Assembly: GCA_965263065.1 (NCBI GenBank)
Contig: CBDHGH010000003.1
Location: 992,001-1,056,000 of the forward strand
Direction: 5' to 3'
Origin: TK10-74A sp965263065
Lineage (GTDB): Bacteria > Chloroflexota > Dehalococcoidia > Bin125
DNA length: 64,000 nucleotides
Shown here: positions 8,361 to 16,084 of the stretch, piece after piece
How the letters are laid out: the number at the start of each line of letters is the position of its first letter
Numbering within the stretch: position 1 is the stretch's first letter
Program-made: the position numbers and the translations under genes
Notes under the pieces: generated by a model
Database searches by the model: none
What the model saw: only the letters and a program-made list of their open reading frames with translations
Told to the model about the DNA's origin: nothing

Positions 8361-8675
8361 TCAGGACTTCGCCTCACGCGCCTTCGATGCATCAAGAAGA
8401 AGCTGAATGCGCTTATACGTCTCCCGAAATGCGTGGGATCCTGCTGTTCCCCCGTCGATGAGAACGATCGCAGCTGGCTGTGTGAGGGCCGCCTTCTCGA
8501 CATCACTGCCGAAGTGTTCGCGGAGCGAGGATAGGAGGCGGGCAAGAATGAACTCTAAGGCAAGATGTCGCCAGTACCGCTCCTGCTCATCGGGGTTCCC
8601 GGGCAATGGGTTGCCCAAGTTCATCAACTCGCGCCATTCGTTTTCGAGCTCCGCCACTCGATCAGACTCAGCCAT
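8361..8675 (-). CDS. hypothetical protein, 104 residues
   Basis: A small soluble, highly charged, mostly alpha-helical protein starting MAESDRVAELENEWREL and ending DASKAREAKS. No domain is recognised. Base composition here is clearly less GC-rich than in neighbouring genes and the codon choice is less biased, which hints at recent acquisition. It stands alone on the minus strand between a secreted protein and the chaperone cluster. The coding status rests on an uninterrupted frame with a plausible ATG and a natural-looking amino-acid mix. Confidence 0.6.
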   Translation of the reverse strand: MAESDRVAELENEWRELMNLGNPLPGNPDEQERYWRHLALEFILARLLSSLREHFGSDVEKAALTQPAAIVLIDGGTAGSHAFRETYKRIQLLLDASKAREAKS

Positions 8676-8744
8676 GTCCTGTTCCTTCCTGGTGCGTGCG
8701 GCCCAAGGATTTAGAGGGCAGCCCGGCGCGTTCGTGAATACATC

Positions 8745-11261
8745 CTACGCGCTCACCGGCTCCGCGGCGCGGGGCGCCTCAGTGGGGGCCGCCGGCTCGA
8801 ACGCGCCGGGCCGTCGCGAGAAGCGGTAGCCGCCGCCCTCGTCGTCGGGCTCGCCGTAGTCGACCGTGATGCAGTCGCCCGGCTCGTAGCCGCCGCGCAA
8901 CAACTCCTTGCTGAGCGGGTTCTCCACCCGGCGCTGGATTATGCGGCGCAACGGGCGCGCGCCGAAGGCGGGGTCGTAGCCCTCCTTGACGAGCGCCTCG
9001 CGGGCGGCCGGCGTCAGCGCGAAGGTCAGCCCGCGTTCCTCCAGCCGCTGCCGCTCCTCGTCCACCAGCAGGTCGACGATCTGCGTCAGTTCGTCGTGCG
9101 TCAGCGGTTCGAAGACGATCACCTCGTCGAGCCGGTTGAGGAACTCGGGCCGGAAGAAGTCGCGCAGGGCCCGCTCCGCCTTCTCGGCCCGGGCGCGATG
9201 CTCGCCGGCGTCGGCGGCGCGCGAGCCCGAGAGGAAGCCCAGGCTGGATTGCGCGGCGCGCGCCGTGCCCAGGTTGCTGGTCATGATCAGGACGGTGTTG
9301 CGGAAGTCCACGATGCGGCCGTGGCCGTCCGTGAGCCGGCCGTCGTCGAGGACCTGCAGCAGCACGTTGAACACGTCCGGGTGCGCCTTCTCGATCTCGT
9401 CCAGCAGGATGACCCGGTAGGGCCGCCGCCGCACGAGTTCGGTCAGGCCGCCGGCCTCGTCGTAGCCCACGTAGCCCGGGGGCGCGCCCATGATGCGGCT
9501 CACCGTGTGCGGCTCCTGGTACTCCGACATGTCCAGGCGCACCAGCGCGTCCTCATCGTCGAACAGGTAGGCCGCCAGGGTCTTCGCGAGCTCCGTTTTG
9601 CCGACGCCGGTGGGGCCCAGGAAGATGAACGAGCCGATGGGCCGCTTGGGATCCTTCAGGCCGGCCCGGGCGCGGCGGATGGCGTCGGCGAGCACGCCGA
9701 TCGCCCGGTCCTGGCCGATCACCCGCCGGTGCAGGTCCTCCTCCATGTGCAGGAGCTTCTCGGCCTCGCCCTCGAGCATCCGCGCGACGGGGATGCCCGT
9801 CATGTCGGCCAGCAACGCGGCGATGTCCTCCTCGCCGACGTCGGTCGTGATCGCGTGCGCGCGCTCCCACTCCGCCTTGCCCGCCCGGTAGGTCTCCTCG
9901 ATCTGCAGCAGCTCCGACTTGATTCGCGCCGCCGCCTCGAAGTCCTGCCGCGCCGCCGCGGCCTCTTGCTGGTCGCCCAGCTCCCGCACGCGGCGCTCGA
10001 GGTCGGTCACCTGCGCCGGCCGGGACTGGTTGGCGATGACCCGCTTCGAGGCGGCCTCGTCAATCAGGTCGATGGCCTTGTCGGGCAGCTGCCGCTCGGT
10101 CAGGTAGCGCTGACTGAGCCGCACCGCGGCCTCCAGCGCGGCGTCGGTGATGGTCACGCCGTGGTGCGCCTCGTAGCGGGCGCGCAGCCCGCGCAGGATC
10201 GCGATCGAGTCCTCCAGGCTGGGCTCGTCGAGGTAGACCGGCGCGAAGCGACGCTCCAGCGCCGCGTCCTTCTCGATGCGCTGGCGGTATTCGTCGGGCG
10301 TCGTGGCGCCGATCACGTGCAGCTCCCCGCGCGCCAGGGCGGGCTTGAGCATGTTGGCCGCGTCGATGGCGCCCTCGGCCGCGCCCGCCCCCACGACCTG
10401 GTGCAGCTCATCGATGAAGAGGATGACCTGGCCCTCGGCCGCCTTGACCTCGTCCATGACGGCGGTGAGGCGCTCCTCGAACTCGCCGCGGAACTTCGCC
10501 CCGGCCAGCAGTTGCCCCATGTCCAGCGCCAGCACCTGCTTGTCGCGCAGGTTCTGCGGCACGTCGCCGGCGGTGATGCGCTGCGCCAGCCCCTCGACGA
10601 CGGCCGTCTTGCCGACGCCCGCCTCCCCGATCACGACGGGGTTGTTCTTGGTCCGCCGGTTGAGGATCTGCATCACGCGCCGCACCTCCGCCTCGCGGCC
10701 GATCACCGGGTCCAGCTTCGACTCGCGGGCCAGCAGGGTGAGGTCCGTCGTGTACTTGCGCAGCGAGCCATAGCGCGACTCCGCGCTGGGCTCGGTCGCG
10801 CGATGGCTGCCGCGGATGCGCTGCAGGGCGTCGTAGATGCGCTCCTGGCTGAGGCCGTGCTCGCGCAGGATGCTGGCCCCGTTCTCGTAGGGGCGGGGCC
10901 CGTCGGTGATCGCGGTGATCGCGATCAGCAGGTGCTCCACGCCCACGTAGTCGTCTTTCAGGCGCGACGCCTCGGCGTTGGCGCGCTCCAGCATCTTGAC
11001 GACGCGCGGCGTCGTGTAGACCTGCACGACGTCCTGCGCCAACTGCGGCGCTTGCGCCAGCGCCGCCTCCGCCTGCCCGGCGAGCCGCTTGGTATCGACC
11101 TCCAGCGCCTCGAAGATCTGCGCCGCCAGGCCACCCTCGGTCGCGAGGGCCAGCAGCACGTGCTCGACGTCCCACTGATTGTGGCGGCTGCGCCGCACGA
11201 GTTCCTGACTGGCCGCCAGCACCTTCTGCGCCTGCTCCGTGAAGCGGTCTTGTCGCATCAT
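8745..11261 (-). CDS. clpC: Hsp100 ATPase, ClpC-type Clp protease ATP-binding subunit
   Basis: An 838-residue two-ring AAA+ unfoldase. Clp_N repeats cover residues 1-145. The first AAA domain has Walker A GEAGVGKT at 212-219 and Walker B ILFIDE near 280; the second has GPTGVGKT at 549-556 and ILLDEIEKAH. The region between (about 420-470) is a short coiled coil as in ClpC, not the long ClpB disaggregase middle domain. An SSLGFLSG loop in the second domain resembles the ClpP-docking LGF loop. It is therefore more likely a ClpP partner than a ClpB chaperone, although automatic annotation may call it ClpB. It is last in an operon with dnaJ and hspR, 28 bases after hspR, and so probably heat-induced. 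Confidence 0.9.
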   Translation of the reverse strand: MMRQDRFTEQAQKVLAASQELVRRSRHNQWDVEHVLLALATEGGLAAQIFEALEVDTKRLAGQAEAALAQAPQLAQDVVQVYTTPRVVKMLERANAEASRLKDDYVGVEHLLIAITAITDGPRPYENGASILREHGLSQERIYDALQRIRGSHRATEPSAESRYGSLRKYTTDLTLLARESKLDPVIGREAEVRRVMQILNRRTKNNPVVIGEAGVGKTAVVEGLAQRITAGDVPQNLRDKQVLALDMGQLLAGAKFRGEFEERLTAVMDEVKAAEGQVILFIDELHQVVGAGAAEGAIDAANMLKPALARGELHVIGATTPDEYRQRIEKDAALERRFAPVYLDEPSLEDSIAILRGLRARYEAHHGVTITDAALEAAVRLSQRYLTERQLPDKAIDLIDEAASKRVIANQSRPAQVTDLERRVRELGDQQEAAAARQDFEAAARIKSELLQIEETYRAGKAEWERAHAITTDVGEEDIAALLADMTGIPVARMLEGEAEKLLHMEEDLHRRVIGQDRAIGVLADAIRRARAGLKDPKRPIGSFIFLGPTGVGKTELAKTLAAYLFDDEDALVRLDMSEYQEPHTVSRIMGAPPGYVGYDEAGGLTELVRRRPYRVILLDEIEKAHPDVFNVLLQVLDDGRLTDGHGRIVDFRNTVLIMTSNLGTARAAQSSLGFLSGSRAADAGEHRARAEKAERALRDFFRPEFLNRLDEVIVFEPLTHDELTQIVDLLVDEERQRLEERGLTFALTPAAREALVKEGYDPAFGARPLRRIIQRRVENPLSKELLRGGYEPGDCITVDYGEPDDEGGGYRFSRRPGAFEPAAPTEAPRAAEPVSA

Positions 11262-11289
11262 CGCTGTCGCTCCCTGTCCCTTCCCCGTC

Positions 11290-11691
11290 TCAGCCGTCCG
11301 CCGGCGCGCCGCCGCCCGGGTCGACGGGCCGCGGCGCCGGCAGGTGGCGGTCGCGTTCGCGCTGCAGGTCGTCGCGCAGCCGCGCGATCTCCGCCTGCAA
11401 CTCCTGCATGCGTTCCATGAGATTGAGGATCACGTCGACGCCGGCCAGGTTGCAGCCCAACTCGTCGACGAGCGTGCGAATGCGGCGCAGGCGCTCGATG
11501 TCGTGGTCGGAGTACATGCGCACGCCGCCGCGCGACCGTGCCGGGCGCACGAGGCCCTCGCGTTCGTAGGTGCGCAGCGTTTGCGCGTGCACGTCGAGCA
11601 TGCGCGCGGCCACGCTGATCACGTACAGCGGCTCGCCGCCGTGCTGCTCGATCCGCACGCGGATGCGCTCCCGGGCCTCTCGTTCCATCAT
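11290..11691 (-). CDS. hspR: HspR-type MerR family heat-shock repressor
   Basis: A 133-residue MerR-family regulator. The N-terminal winged helix-turn-helix reads LYVISVAARMLDVHAQTLRTYE then EGLVRPARS, followed by RMYSDHDIERLRRI and a C-terminal helical segment with LNLMERMQELQ. This matches HspR, the repressor of dnaK/clpB operons that binds HAIR inverted repeats and usually needs DnaK as co-repressor. Start codons ATGATG overlap the dnaJ stop, so translation is coupled. Position between dnaJ and clpC implies autoregulation. Whether hsp20 is also controlled is inferred from the shared promoter region. Confidence 0.9.
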   Translation of the reverse strand: MMEREARERIRVRIEQHGGEPLYVISVAARMLDVHAQTLRTYEREGLVRPARSRGGVRMYSDHDIERLRRIRTLVDELGCNLAGVDVILNLMERMQELQAEIARLRDDLQRERDRHLPAPRPVDPGGGAPADG

Positions 11692-12764
11692 GGCGTCCTC
11701 GCATCCCCGGCGCCGGCCGGCGCATCGCGGCCGGCCGCGCCCGCGTTGCCGTCCGACTCCAACTCGCGCAGCCGCTCGAACAGCGCCCGGCGCTCGTCGT
11801 CGATCTGCTCCGGCAGGACCACGCGCACCTTGGCGAACAGATCGCCCGCGCGGTCGCGCTTCATCACCGGCATGCCCTTGCCGGCCAGACGGAAGACGCG
11901 GCCGTTCTGCGTCGCCGGGGGCACCTGCAGCGCGAGCTGGCCCGTGATCGTGTGCACGATCACCTCGCCGCCCAGTAGCGCCGTCGTCAGGCCGACGGGC
12001 ACGTCGGTGTGCAGCGCCGACCCCCGGCGCTCGAAGCGCGGGTTCGTCGCGACCTCGACCTCCAGCACGACGTCGCCCGGGGGCCCGCCGGCGCGGCCGG
12101 GACCGCCCTTGCCCCGCAGCCGGATCTTGGCGCCGGTCTCGATGCCGGCGGGGATCGTGACCTCGATCCGCTTGTCCCCGCGCGTGCGGCCCTGGCCCAG
12201 GCACTCGTGGCAGATGGCGGCGCCGACCCGGCCGCCGCCGCCGCAGGCCGTGCACGGCTCGAGCGTTGGCAGGCGCACGGTCCGCGTGCCGCCGGAGAAG
12301 GCCTCGGCCAGGGACACGGTCACCTGCTGGCGCAGCTCCTCGCCCTTGCTGGGGCGGGGGCCGCCCGGGCCCCCGCCGCGGAACAGCCGCTCGAAGCCGC
12401 CATGGTCGCCCCCACCGCCGAAGACATCGCCCAGACCGCCGAAGGGCCCGCCCTGGCCGCCGAACTCGAAGCGGACGCCGCCGGAGCCGCGCCGCCCGCG
12501 GGCGAAGCCGCCCTGGCGCTGCGCCTCCTCGAGCTGCTCGGCGTGCATCCAGCGATCGCCCCACTTGTCGTAGGCGGCGCGCTTCTTGTCGTCGCCCAGG
12601 ACCTCGTGGGCCTCGTTGATCGCCTTGAAGCGCGATTCCGCGGCCTTGTCGCCGCCGGTGACGTCGGGGTGGTACTTGCGCGCCAGACGCCGGTAGGCGG
12701 ACTGGATGTCCTTCGGCGTCGCGTCGCGCTTGATGCCCAGGGTTCGGTAGTAGTCGTTGGCCAT
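11688..12764 (-). CDS. dnaJ: DnaJ-type co-chaperone with half zinc finger
   Basis: A 358-residue J-protein. The J domain covers residues 1-70 with HPD at 32-34; a Gly/Phe-rich segment follows (about 100-137), then a client-binding C-terminal region with GKGGPGR and DLFAKV. Standard DnaJ carries four CxxCxGxG motifs; here only two remain (C171/C174 and C185/C188), enough for one zinc site. It is thus intermediate between DnaJ and CbpA. It stimulates DnaK and holds unfolded proteins. The gene is first in the hspR-clpC operon, with a promoter at 12783-12811. dnaK and grpE are not in the window. Confidence 0.88.
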   Translation of the reverse strand: MANDYYRTLGIKRDATPKDIQSAYRRLARKYHPDVTGGDKAAESRFKAINEAHEVLGDDKKRAAYDKWGDRWMHAEQLEEAQRQGGFARGRRGSGGVRFEFGGQGGPFGGLGDVFGGGGDHGGFERLFRGGGPGGPRPSKGEELRQQVTVSLAEAFSGGTRTVRLPTLEPCTACGGGGRVGAAICHECLGQGRTRGDKRIEVTIPAGIETGAKIRLRGKGGPGRAGGPPGDVVLEVEVATNPRFERRGSALHTDVPVGLTTALLGGEVIVHTITGQLALQVPPATQNGRVFRLAGKGMPVMKRDRAGDLFAKVRVVLPEQIDDERRALFERLRELESDGNAGAAGRDAPAGAGDARTP

Positions 12765-12782
12765 GGTGGTCCGCCTGGAGTC

Positions 12783-12811
12783 ATCATACGAGACACGACA
12801 ACAGATGACCA
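12783..12811 (-). promoter_or_regulatory. sigma-70-type promoter for dnaJ-hspR-clpC
   Basis: On the minus strand a -35 TGGTCA (12806-12811) is separated by 17 bases from a -10 TATGAT (12783-12788), 19 bases before the dnaJ ATG. This gives a short leader. It faces the hsp20 promoter, so one intergenic region serves both heat-shock units. Confidence 0.5.
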
Positions 12812-12857
12812 GCGCTTATTGAGACCTGGGAAGTTGATAGGACAACACTCATGTACA

Positions 12858-12886
12858 TTGACAGCGTGTTCGGACGTGCGTACGAT
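12858..12886 (+). promoter_or_regulatory. sigma-70-type promoter for hsp20
   Basis: TTGACA at 12858-12863, a 17-base spacer and TACGAT at 12881-12886, about 60 bases before the hsp20 ATG. This is a near-consensus promoter in otherwise very GC-rich DNA. The interval between this and the dnaJ promoter (12812-12857) holds ATTGAG and ACTCAT half-site-like words, but no perfect HAIR repeat. Confidence 0.65.
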
Positions 12887-12947
12887 TCTGGCAGTCGGGT
12901 GGATTCCATTCCCGCCCGAGCAGTTCTTTTGAAAGGAACCGACCCAG

Positions 12948-13451
12948 ATGCCTCGTACGATGATTGTTCCCCGCACCCGCACCGTTCGCGACCCCTTCCA
13001 GGACGTGCGACAGCTCATGCGTCGCGCCTTCGATGACATGCCCGGCTGGTTCGACGACCTGCCCGCCGTCGGCGCGTCCGCCGAGCGCGGCCACACGCTC
13101 CCCCTCGACGTCTTCGAGTCGGCGGACGGGCTGACCGTCGAGGCGTCGCTGCCCGGCATCGCCGCAGACGACGTGCAGGTCACCCTGGAGAAGGGCAAGC
13201 TCTCGATCCGCGCCGGGAAGTCCGCGCCGGAGAAGGGGCCCGCGCCGGTGGAGGGAGAGGAGACGGCGGACGAGGGGCGCACCTACTTCCTGCGGGAGCG
13301 CCACCACGCGCCGCACGCGCGCAGCATCCTCATCGGCGACGGCTACGACCCGGACTCCGTCCAGGGCGGCCTGAAGGACGGCGTGCTCACGATTAGCGTG
13401 CAGAAGGCCGTCCGGGCACAGCCGCGGCACGTCGCGATCAGCGTCAACTAA
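12948..13451 (+). CDS. hsp20: small heat-shock protein, Hsp20/alpha-crystallin family
   Basis: A 167-residue ATP-independent holdase. The alpha-crystallin domain begins near residue 45 (LPLDVFESADGLTVEASLPGI) and runs through DDVQVTLEKGKLSIRAGK to the C-terminal strand GVLTISVQKA. A ribosome site AAAGGA precedes the ATG. An insert of charged residues (about 90-110) lengthens the loop before the dimerisation strand. The gene diverges from the dnaJ-hspR-clpC operon and is followed by an intrinsic terminator, so it is monocistronic. Confidence 0.93.
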   Translation: MPRTMIVPRTRTVRDPFQDVRQLMRRAFDDMPGWFDDLPAVGASAERGHTLPLDVFESADGLTVEASLPGIAADDVQVTLEKGKLSIRAGKSAPEKGPAPVEGEETADEGRTYFLRERHHAPHARSILIGDGYDPDSVQGGLKDGVLTISVQKAVRAQPRHVAISVN

Positions 13452-13486
13452 GCGGCAGGCCCAGCCGGGCCCGCCATCGCGGTCGC

Positions 13487-13530
13487 CAGGCCGGCCGGTC
13501 CGTTTGCGCGGATCGGCCGGCCTGTTTCGT
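13487..13530 (+). terminator. intrinsic terminator after hsp20
   Basis: CAGGCCGGCCG (13487-13497) is the reverse complement of CGGCCGGCCTG (13514-13524), giving a strong hairpin directly followed by TTTCGTGT. It lies 36 bases after the hsp20 stop. Confidence 0.6.
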
Positions 13531-13578
13531 GTCCGCCCGCGCTTGACGCGACCCCCACACCGATCGCAGGCTGAACCC

Positions 13579-14124
13579 ATGCCCACCCGCAGCATCGCTC
13601 TGCTCTTCGATGACTTCACCCGTGGCGACATCGATCTGCTGCGCGCGCTCTACGACCGCGACCGCGTCGACGGCGCGCCGCCGCACGTGCCCGTCGTCGC
13701 GCCCTTCGACGAGAACACGCCGGCGGCGGATCTGCTGGAGATGATCGGGCTGATCGTGGCCGTGCATCCGCCGTTCATGCTGCAACTGGGCACGCCACAG
13801 CAGTTCTTCGACGGCGACGACCAGCTGCTCCAGTTCGTCGCGACGCAGGGGGCCGAGGAGTCGCAGCGACTGTCGGAGGCACTCTATCGCGACATCTTTC
13901 CCCACCACCGCCCCGGCGACGCGGAGGACTCGCCCCTGCGGCGCCCGGCGCTGACCGTGGGGCGCTTCACCCGCGCCGACGAGGCCGCCAGCGCCGCGCG
14001 GCAGCTGGCCGGGAAGTCGTACTTCTGCGTCATTACGCAGGTGGCCATGCTGGAGGCCGGCGACGACGGCGGCTGGACGATCCTGCACACCGCCGACCTG
14101 GGGTCGATGATCTCCACTGCCTGA
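13579..14124 (+). CDS. 2H phosphoesterase-like (2'-5' RNA ligase superfamily) protein, degenerate
   Basis: A 181-residue cytoplasmic protein. Two beta-strand repeats with the layout of the 2H superfamily are visible: PHVPVVAPF near residue 35 and ALTVGRF near residue 127. The catalytic HxT/S motifs of active members are not conserved (HVP and LTV), so it may bind rather than cleave 2',3'-cyclic or related phosphates. Assignment is tentative, based on pattern only. It precedes the cytidylate-kinase-like gene by about 110 bases on the same strand. Confidence 0.5.
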   Translation: MPTRSIALLFDDFTRGDIDLLRALYDRDRVDGAPPHVPVVAPFDENTPAADLLEMIGLIVAVHPPFMLQLGTPQQFFDGDDQLLQFVATQGAEESQRLSEALYRDIFPHHRPGDAEDSPLRRPALTVGRFTRADEAASAARQLAGKSYFCVITQVAMLEAGDDGGWTILHTADLGSMISTA

Positions 14125-14233
14125 GGCCCCGGCTCCCTGAGACCACGGCTCCCTGAGGCGACAGTGCCGCGGGCGCGCTAAGATCGCCCCAGGGCCCTCC
14201 GCCCGGCGGAGCGCCCTGCGCAGGGGGTGCCGC

Positions 14234-14944
14234 ATGCCCGTGGTCACGGTCTCCAGCCAGTTCGGCGCCGGTGCGCGCCAAGTGGGTCGCGTGATCGCCG
14301 ATCGGCTCGTGCTCCAGTACGTCGACCAGGCCGTCCTGGTCGACGCGGCGCGGCAGCTCGGCGTGACGGTGAAGAGCGTCTCCAAACACGACGAGCGCAC
14401 GGATTCCCTGCGCCAGCGGCTGGGGCACTTTCTGCAGCGCGCGCTCGAGCGCTCGGCGGTCGGCGGCAACGTCGACCCGCTGATGGGGGCCGGCAACCTG
14501 GAGTTGATGCTCGCCCAGTCCTACCAAGATGTGATGGAGTCCGAAGTCCCCGCCTTCATCGACGACCGCGCCTATCTCGAGACAGTGACGAGCATTCTGC
14601 AGGACGTGGCCCAGCGCGGCGACGTGGTGTTCATTGGGCGCGGCAGTCAGATGATCCTGCGCGACCGTGCCGACATCCTGCACATCCAACTCATCGCCGA
14701 CGAAGAGAAGCGCTTCGAGCGGGTGATGCAGTGGGAGGCCGTCGATCGCGAGGAAGCGCGGCGGCGGGCGCGCGAATTCAACCGTCACCGCGCGGCGTTC
14801 CACAAGAAGTTCTGGCGCGTGGATGTGTGGGATCCGCGGCTCTACGACGTGGTGATCAACACGACCAACATCAGCTACGAGGATGCCGCCGCCATCGCCT
14901 GCGTCGCGGCCGAGTCGAAGTTGGGCGTCGCGGCCGGCGCCTAG
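14234..14944 (+). CDS. cytidylate kinase-like family protein
   Basis: A 236-residue P-loop-like protein starting VVTVSSQFGAGARQVGRVIADRL, where the nucleotide-binding loop is the degenerate QFGAGARQ of the 'cytidylate kinase-like' family rather than a standard GxxGxGK[ST]. Other family features are VFIGRGSQMIL and the R-rich lid REFNRHRAAFHKKFW, ending with DVVINTTNIS. Members transfer or sense phosphate on unknown substrates. Its stop codon overlaps the stop of the convergent gene on the other strand by the bases CTAG. Confidence 0.85.
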   Translation: MPVVTVSSQFGAGARQVGRVIADRLVLQYVDQAVLVDAARQLGVTVKSVSKHDERTDSLRQRLGHFLQRALERSAVGGNVDPLMGAGNLELMLAQSYQDVMESEVPAFIDDRAYLETVTSILQDVAQRGDVVFIGRGSQMILRDRADILHIQLIADEEKRFERVMQWEAVDREEARRRAREFNRHRAAFHKKFWRVDVWDPRLYDVVINTTNISYEDAAAIACVAAESKLGVAAGA

Positions 14945-15267
14945 CAGCCTGCTGAAGAAGCGTTCGCGGCCGGGGCCGGGGCCTCGCCGCCCTCGCCCAG
15001 CGCCCGGCGCAGCACCTGCGCCCCGTCGGCGATGCGCACCGCCATGCCGTGCGCGCCATCGATCTGCAAGCCCTCGGAGTCCAGCGGGTCGATCGGCCCG
15101 ACGGCGGCCTGGAAGGCCGCGCGCAGCGGGTGCTCGGCGCCCACGAAGTCGGTCAGCAGTTCCGCGCTGCGATCCCGCCAGCGCAGATACGCATCCGTCG
15201 GGGGGCCGGCGGCCCGCAGGCGCGCGGCCTCGTCGATCTGGGCGCGGATGACGCTGTCACGATCCAT
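14941..15267 (-). CDS. hypothetical protein, 108 residues
   Basis: A small soluble protein (MDRDSVIRAQIDEAARLR...) with a helical N-terminal half and a short beta segment IDGAHGMAVRIADGA. No family is recognised. It overlaps the last ten bases of rimI on the same strand, so the two are probably cotranscribed, and it overlaps the stop codon of the convergent kinase-like gene. Confidence 0.6.
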   Translation of the reverse strand: MDRDSVIRAQIDEAARLRAAGPPTDAYLRWRDRSAELLTDFVGAEHPLRAAFQAAVGPIDPLDSEGLQIDGAHGMAVRIADGAQVLRRALGEGGEAPAPAANASSAGC

Positions 15268-15889
15268 GCCCCGAGTATCGAGCGTCGCCGGGTGGCGGTC
15301 CAGCGCCGGGCTCAGGCCCCGATGCGCGCCCGCCGATGCGCGTCAGCCCGATCCCGCGCTCGCGGCCCAGCCGGGCGCGCTGCGCCGCGAGCCGCGCCCG
15401 GGCCGGGGGCGCGCCCACCTCCGCGAGCACCATGATCAGCGCGTCCTCGTCGTCGGCGTAGTAGCGCCGCCGCCGCCCCACGACCTCGAAGCCGAAGCCG
15501 CGATACAGCGCCTGCGCCGCCTCGTTCGAGGCCCGGCACTCCAGGCGCACGGCCGGCGCCTGGGCCTCCAGCGCCAGTTCCACCGCGCGCATGACGAGCA
15601 CCGCGCCCAGCCCCCGGCGTCGCTGGTCCGGGTCGACGCCCAGCGTGACGATGTGCACCCCGTTCGGCATCAGCCAGCAGCCGGCGTAGCCCAGCGGCGC
15701 CCCGTCGGGCTCGCCCAGCACGAAGTAGCGCGCGAAGCGGTTCTCGCGCAGCTCGGCGAGGAAGGCGCGCCGTGGCCACGCCCCGGCGCCGAAGGCGCGC
15801 AGGTCGATGGCGGCCACGGCGGGCACGTCCCGCTCGGTCATGGGTCGCAGCACGAGTGCGCGCGGCGGGGGCGGTGCGGCGCCGGACAT
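15257..15889 (-). CDS. rimI: GNAT acetyltransferase, RimI-like
   Basis: A 210-residue GNAT enzyme. RimI acetylates the N-terminal Ala of ribosomal protein S18. The core is seen from residue 12 (LVLRPMTERDVPAVAAID) through the acetyl-CoA loop VDPDQRRRGLGAVLV and motif B ECRASNEAAQALYRGFGFEVVGRRRRYY, then DEDALIMVL, which matches RimI better than generic GNATs. A Pro/Arg-rich tail of about 50 residues follows. The ATG at 15889 is chosen because the upstream extension is low-complexity. It is divergent from the ABC exporter. Confidence 0.82.
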   Translation of the reverse strand: MSGAAPPPPRALVLRPMTERDVPAVAAIDLRAFGAGAWPRRAFLAELRENRFARYFVLGEPDGAPLGYAGCWLMPNGVHIVTLGVDPDQRRRGLGAVLVMRAVELALEAQAPAVRLECRASNEAAQALYRGFGFEVVGRRRRYYADDEDALIMVLAEVGAPPARARLAAQRARLGRERGIGLTRIGGRASGPEPGAGPPPGDARYSGHGS

Positions 15890-15990
15890 CGCGGCGAGTC
15901 TACCGCCGCGACCGCCCCGTCGCGGGTCGGCCTGGGCGGGGACGCGTGCGGCGCGGCCGGGCGGCCCAGTCCAACGAGCCAGTCCAACGA

Positions 15991-16030
15991 GCCAGTGTGT
16001 CGCCGCGCACGCAGCCGGCGACACACTGGC
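15991..16030. promoter_or_regulatory. 14-bp inverted repeat between divergent genes
   Basis: GCCAGTGTGTCGCC (15991-16004) is exactly reverse-complemented at 16017-16030, with a 12-base gap, in the 195-base region between rimI and the ABC exporter. It is preceded by two 13-base direct copies of CCAGTCCAACGAG. A TATACT -10-like box follows at 16054-16059. Being upstream of both genes, it looks more like an operator than a terminator. No regulator gene is adjacent. Confidence 0.4.
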
Positions 16031-16084
16031 CGCCAGGGCGCGGCAAGCCGCCCTATACTCGGCGCATCCACGAAACCGAGCCAG

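Noticed and set aside
8745..11261. ClpB disaggregase identity for the Hsp100 gene
   Set aside because: The middle region is too short for the ClpB M-domain and an LGF-type loop is present; ClpC-type is preferred though databases may label it ClpB.
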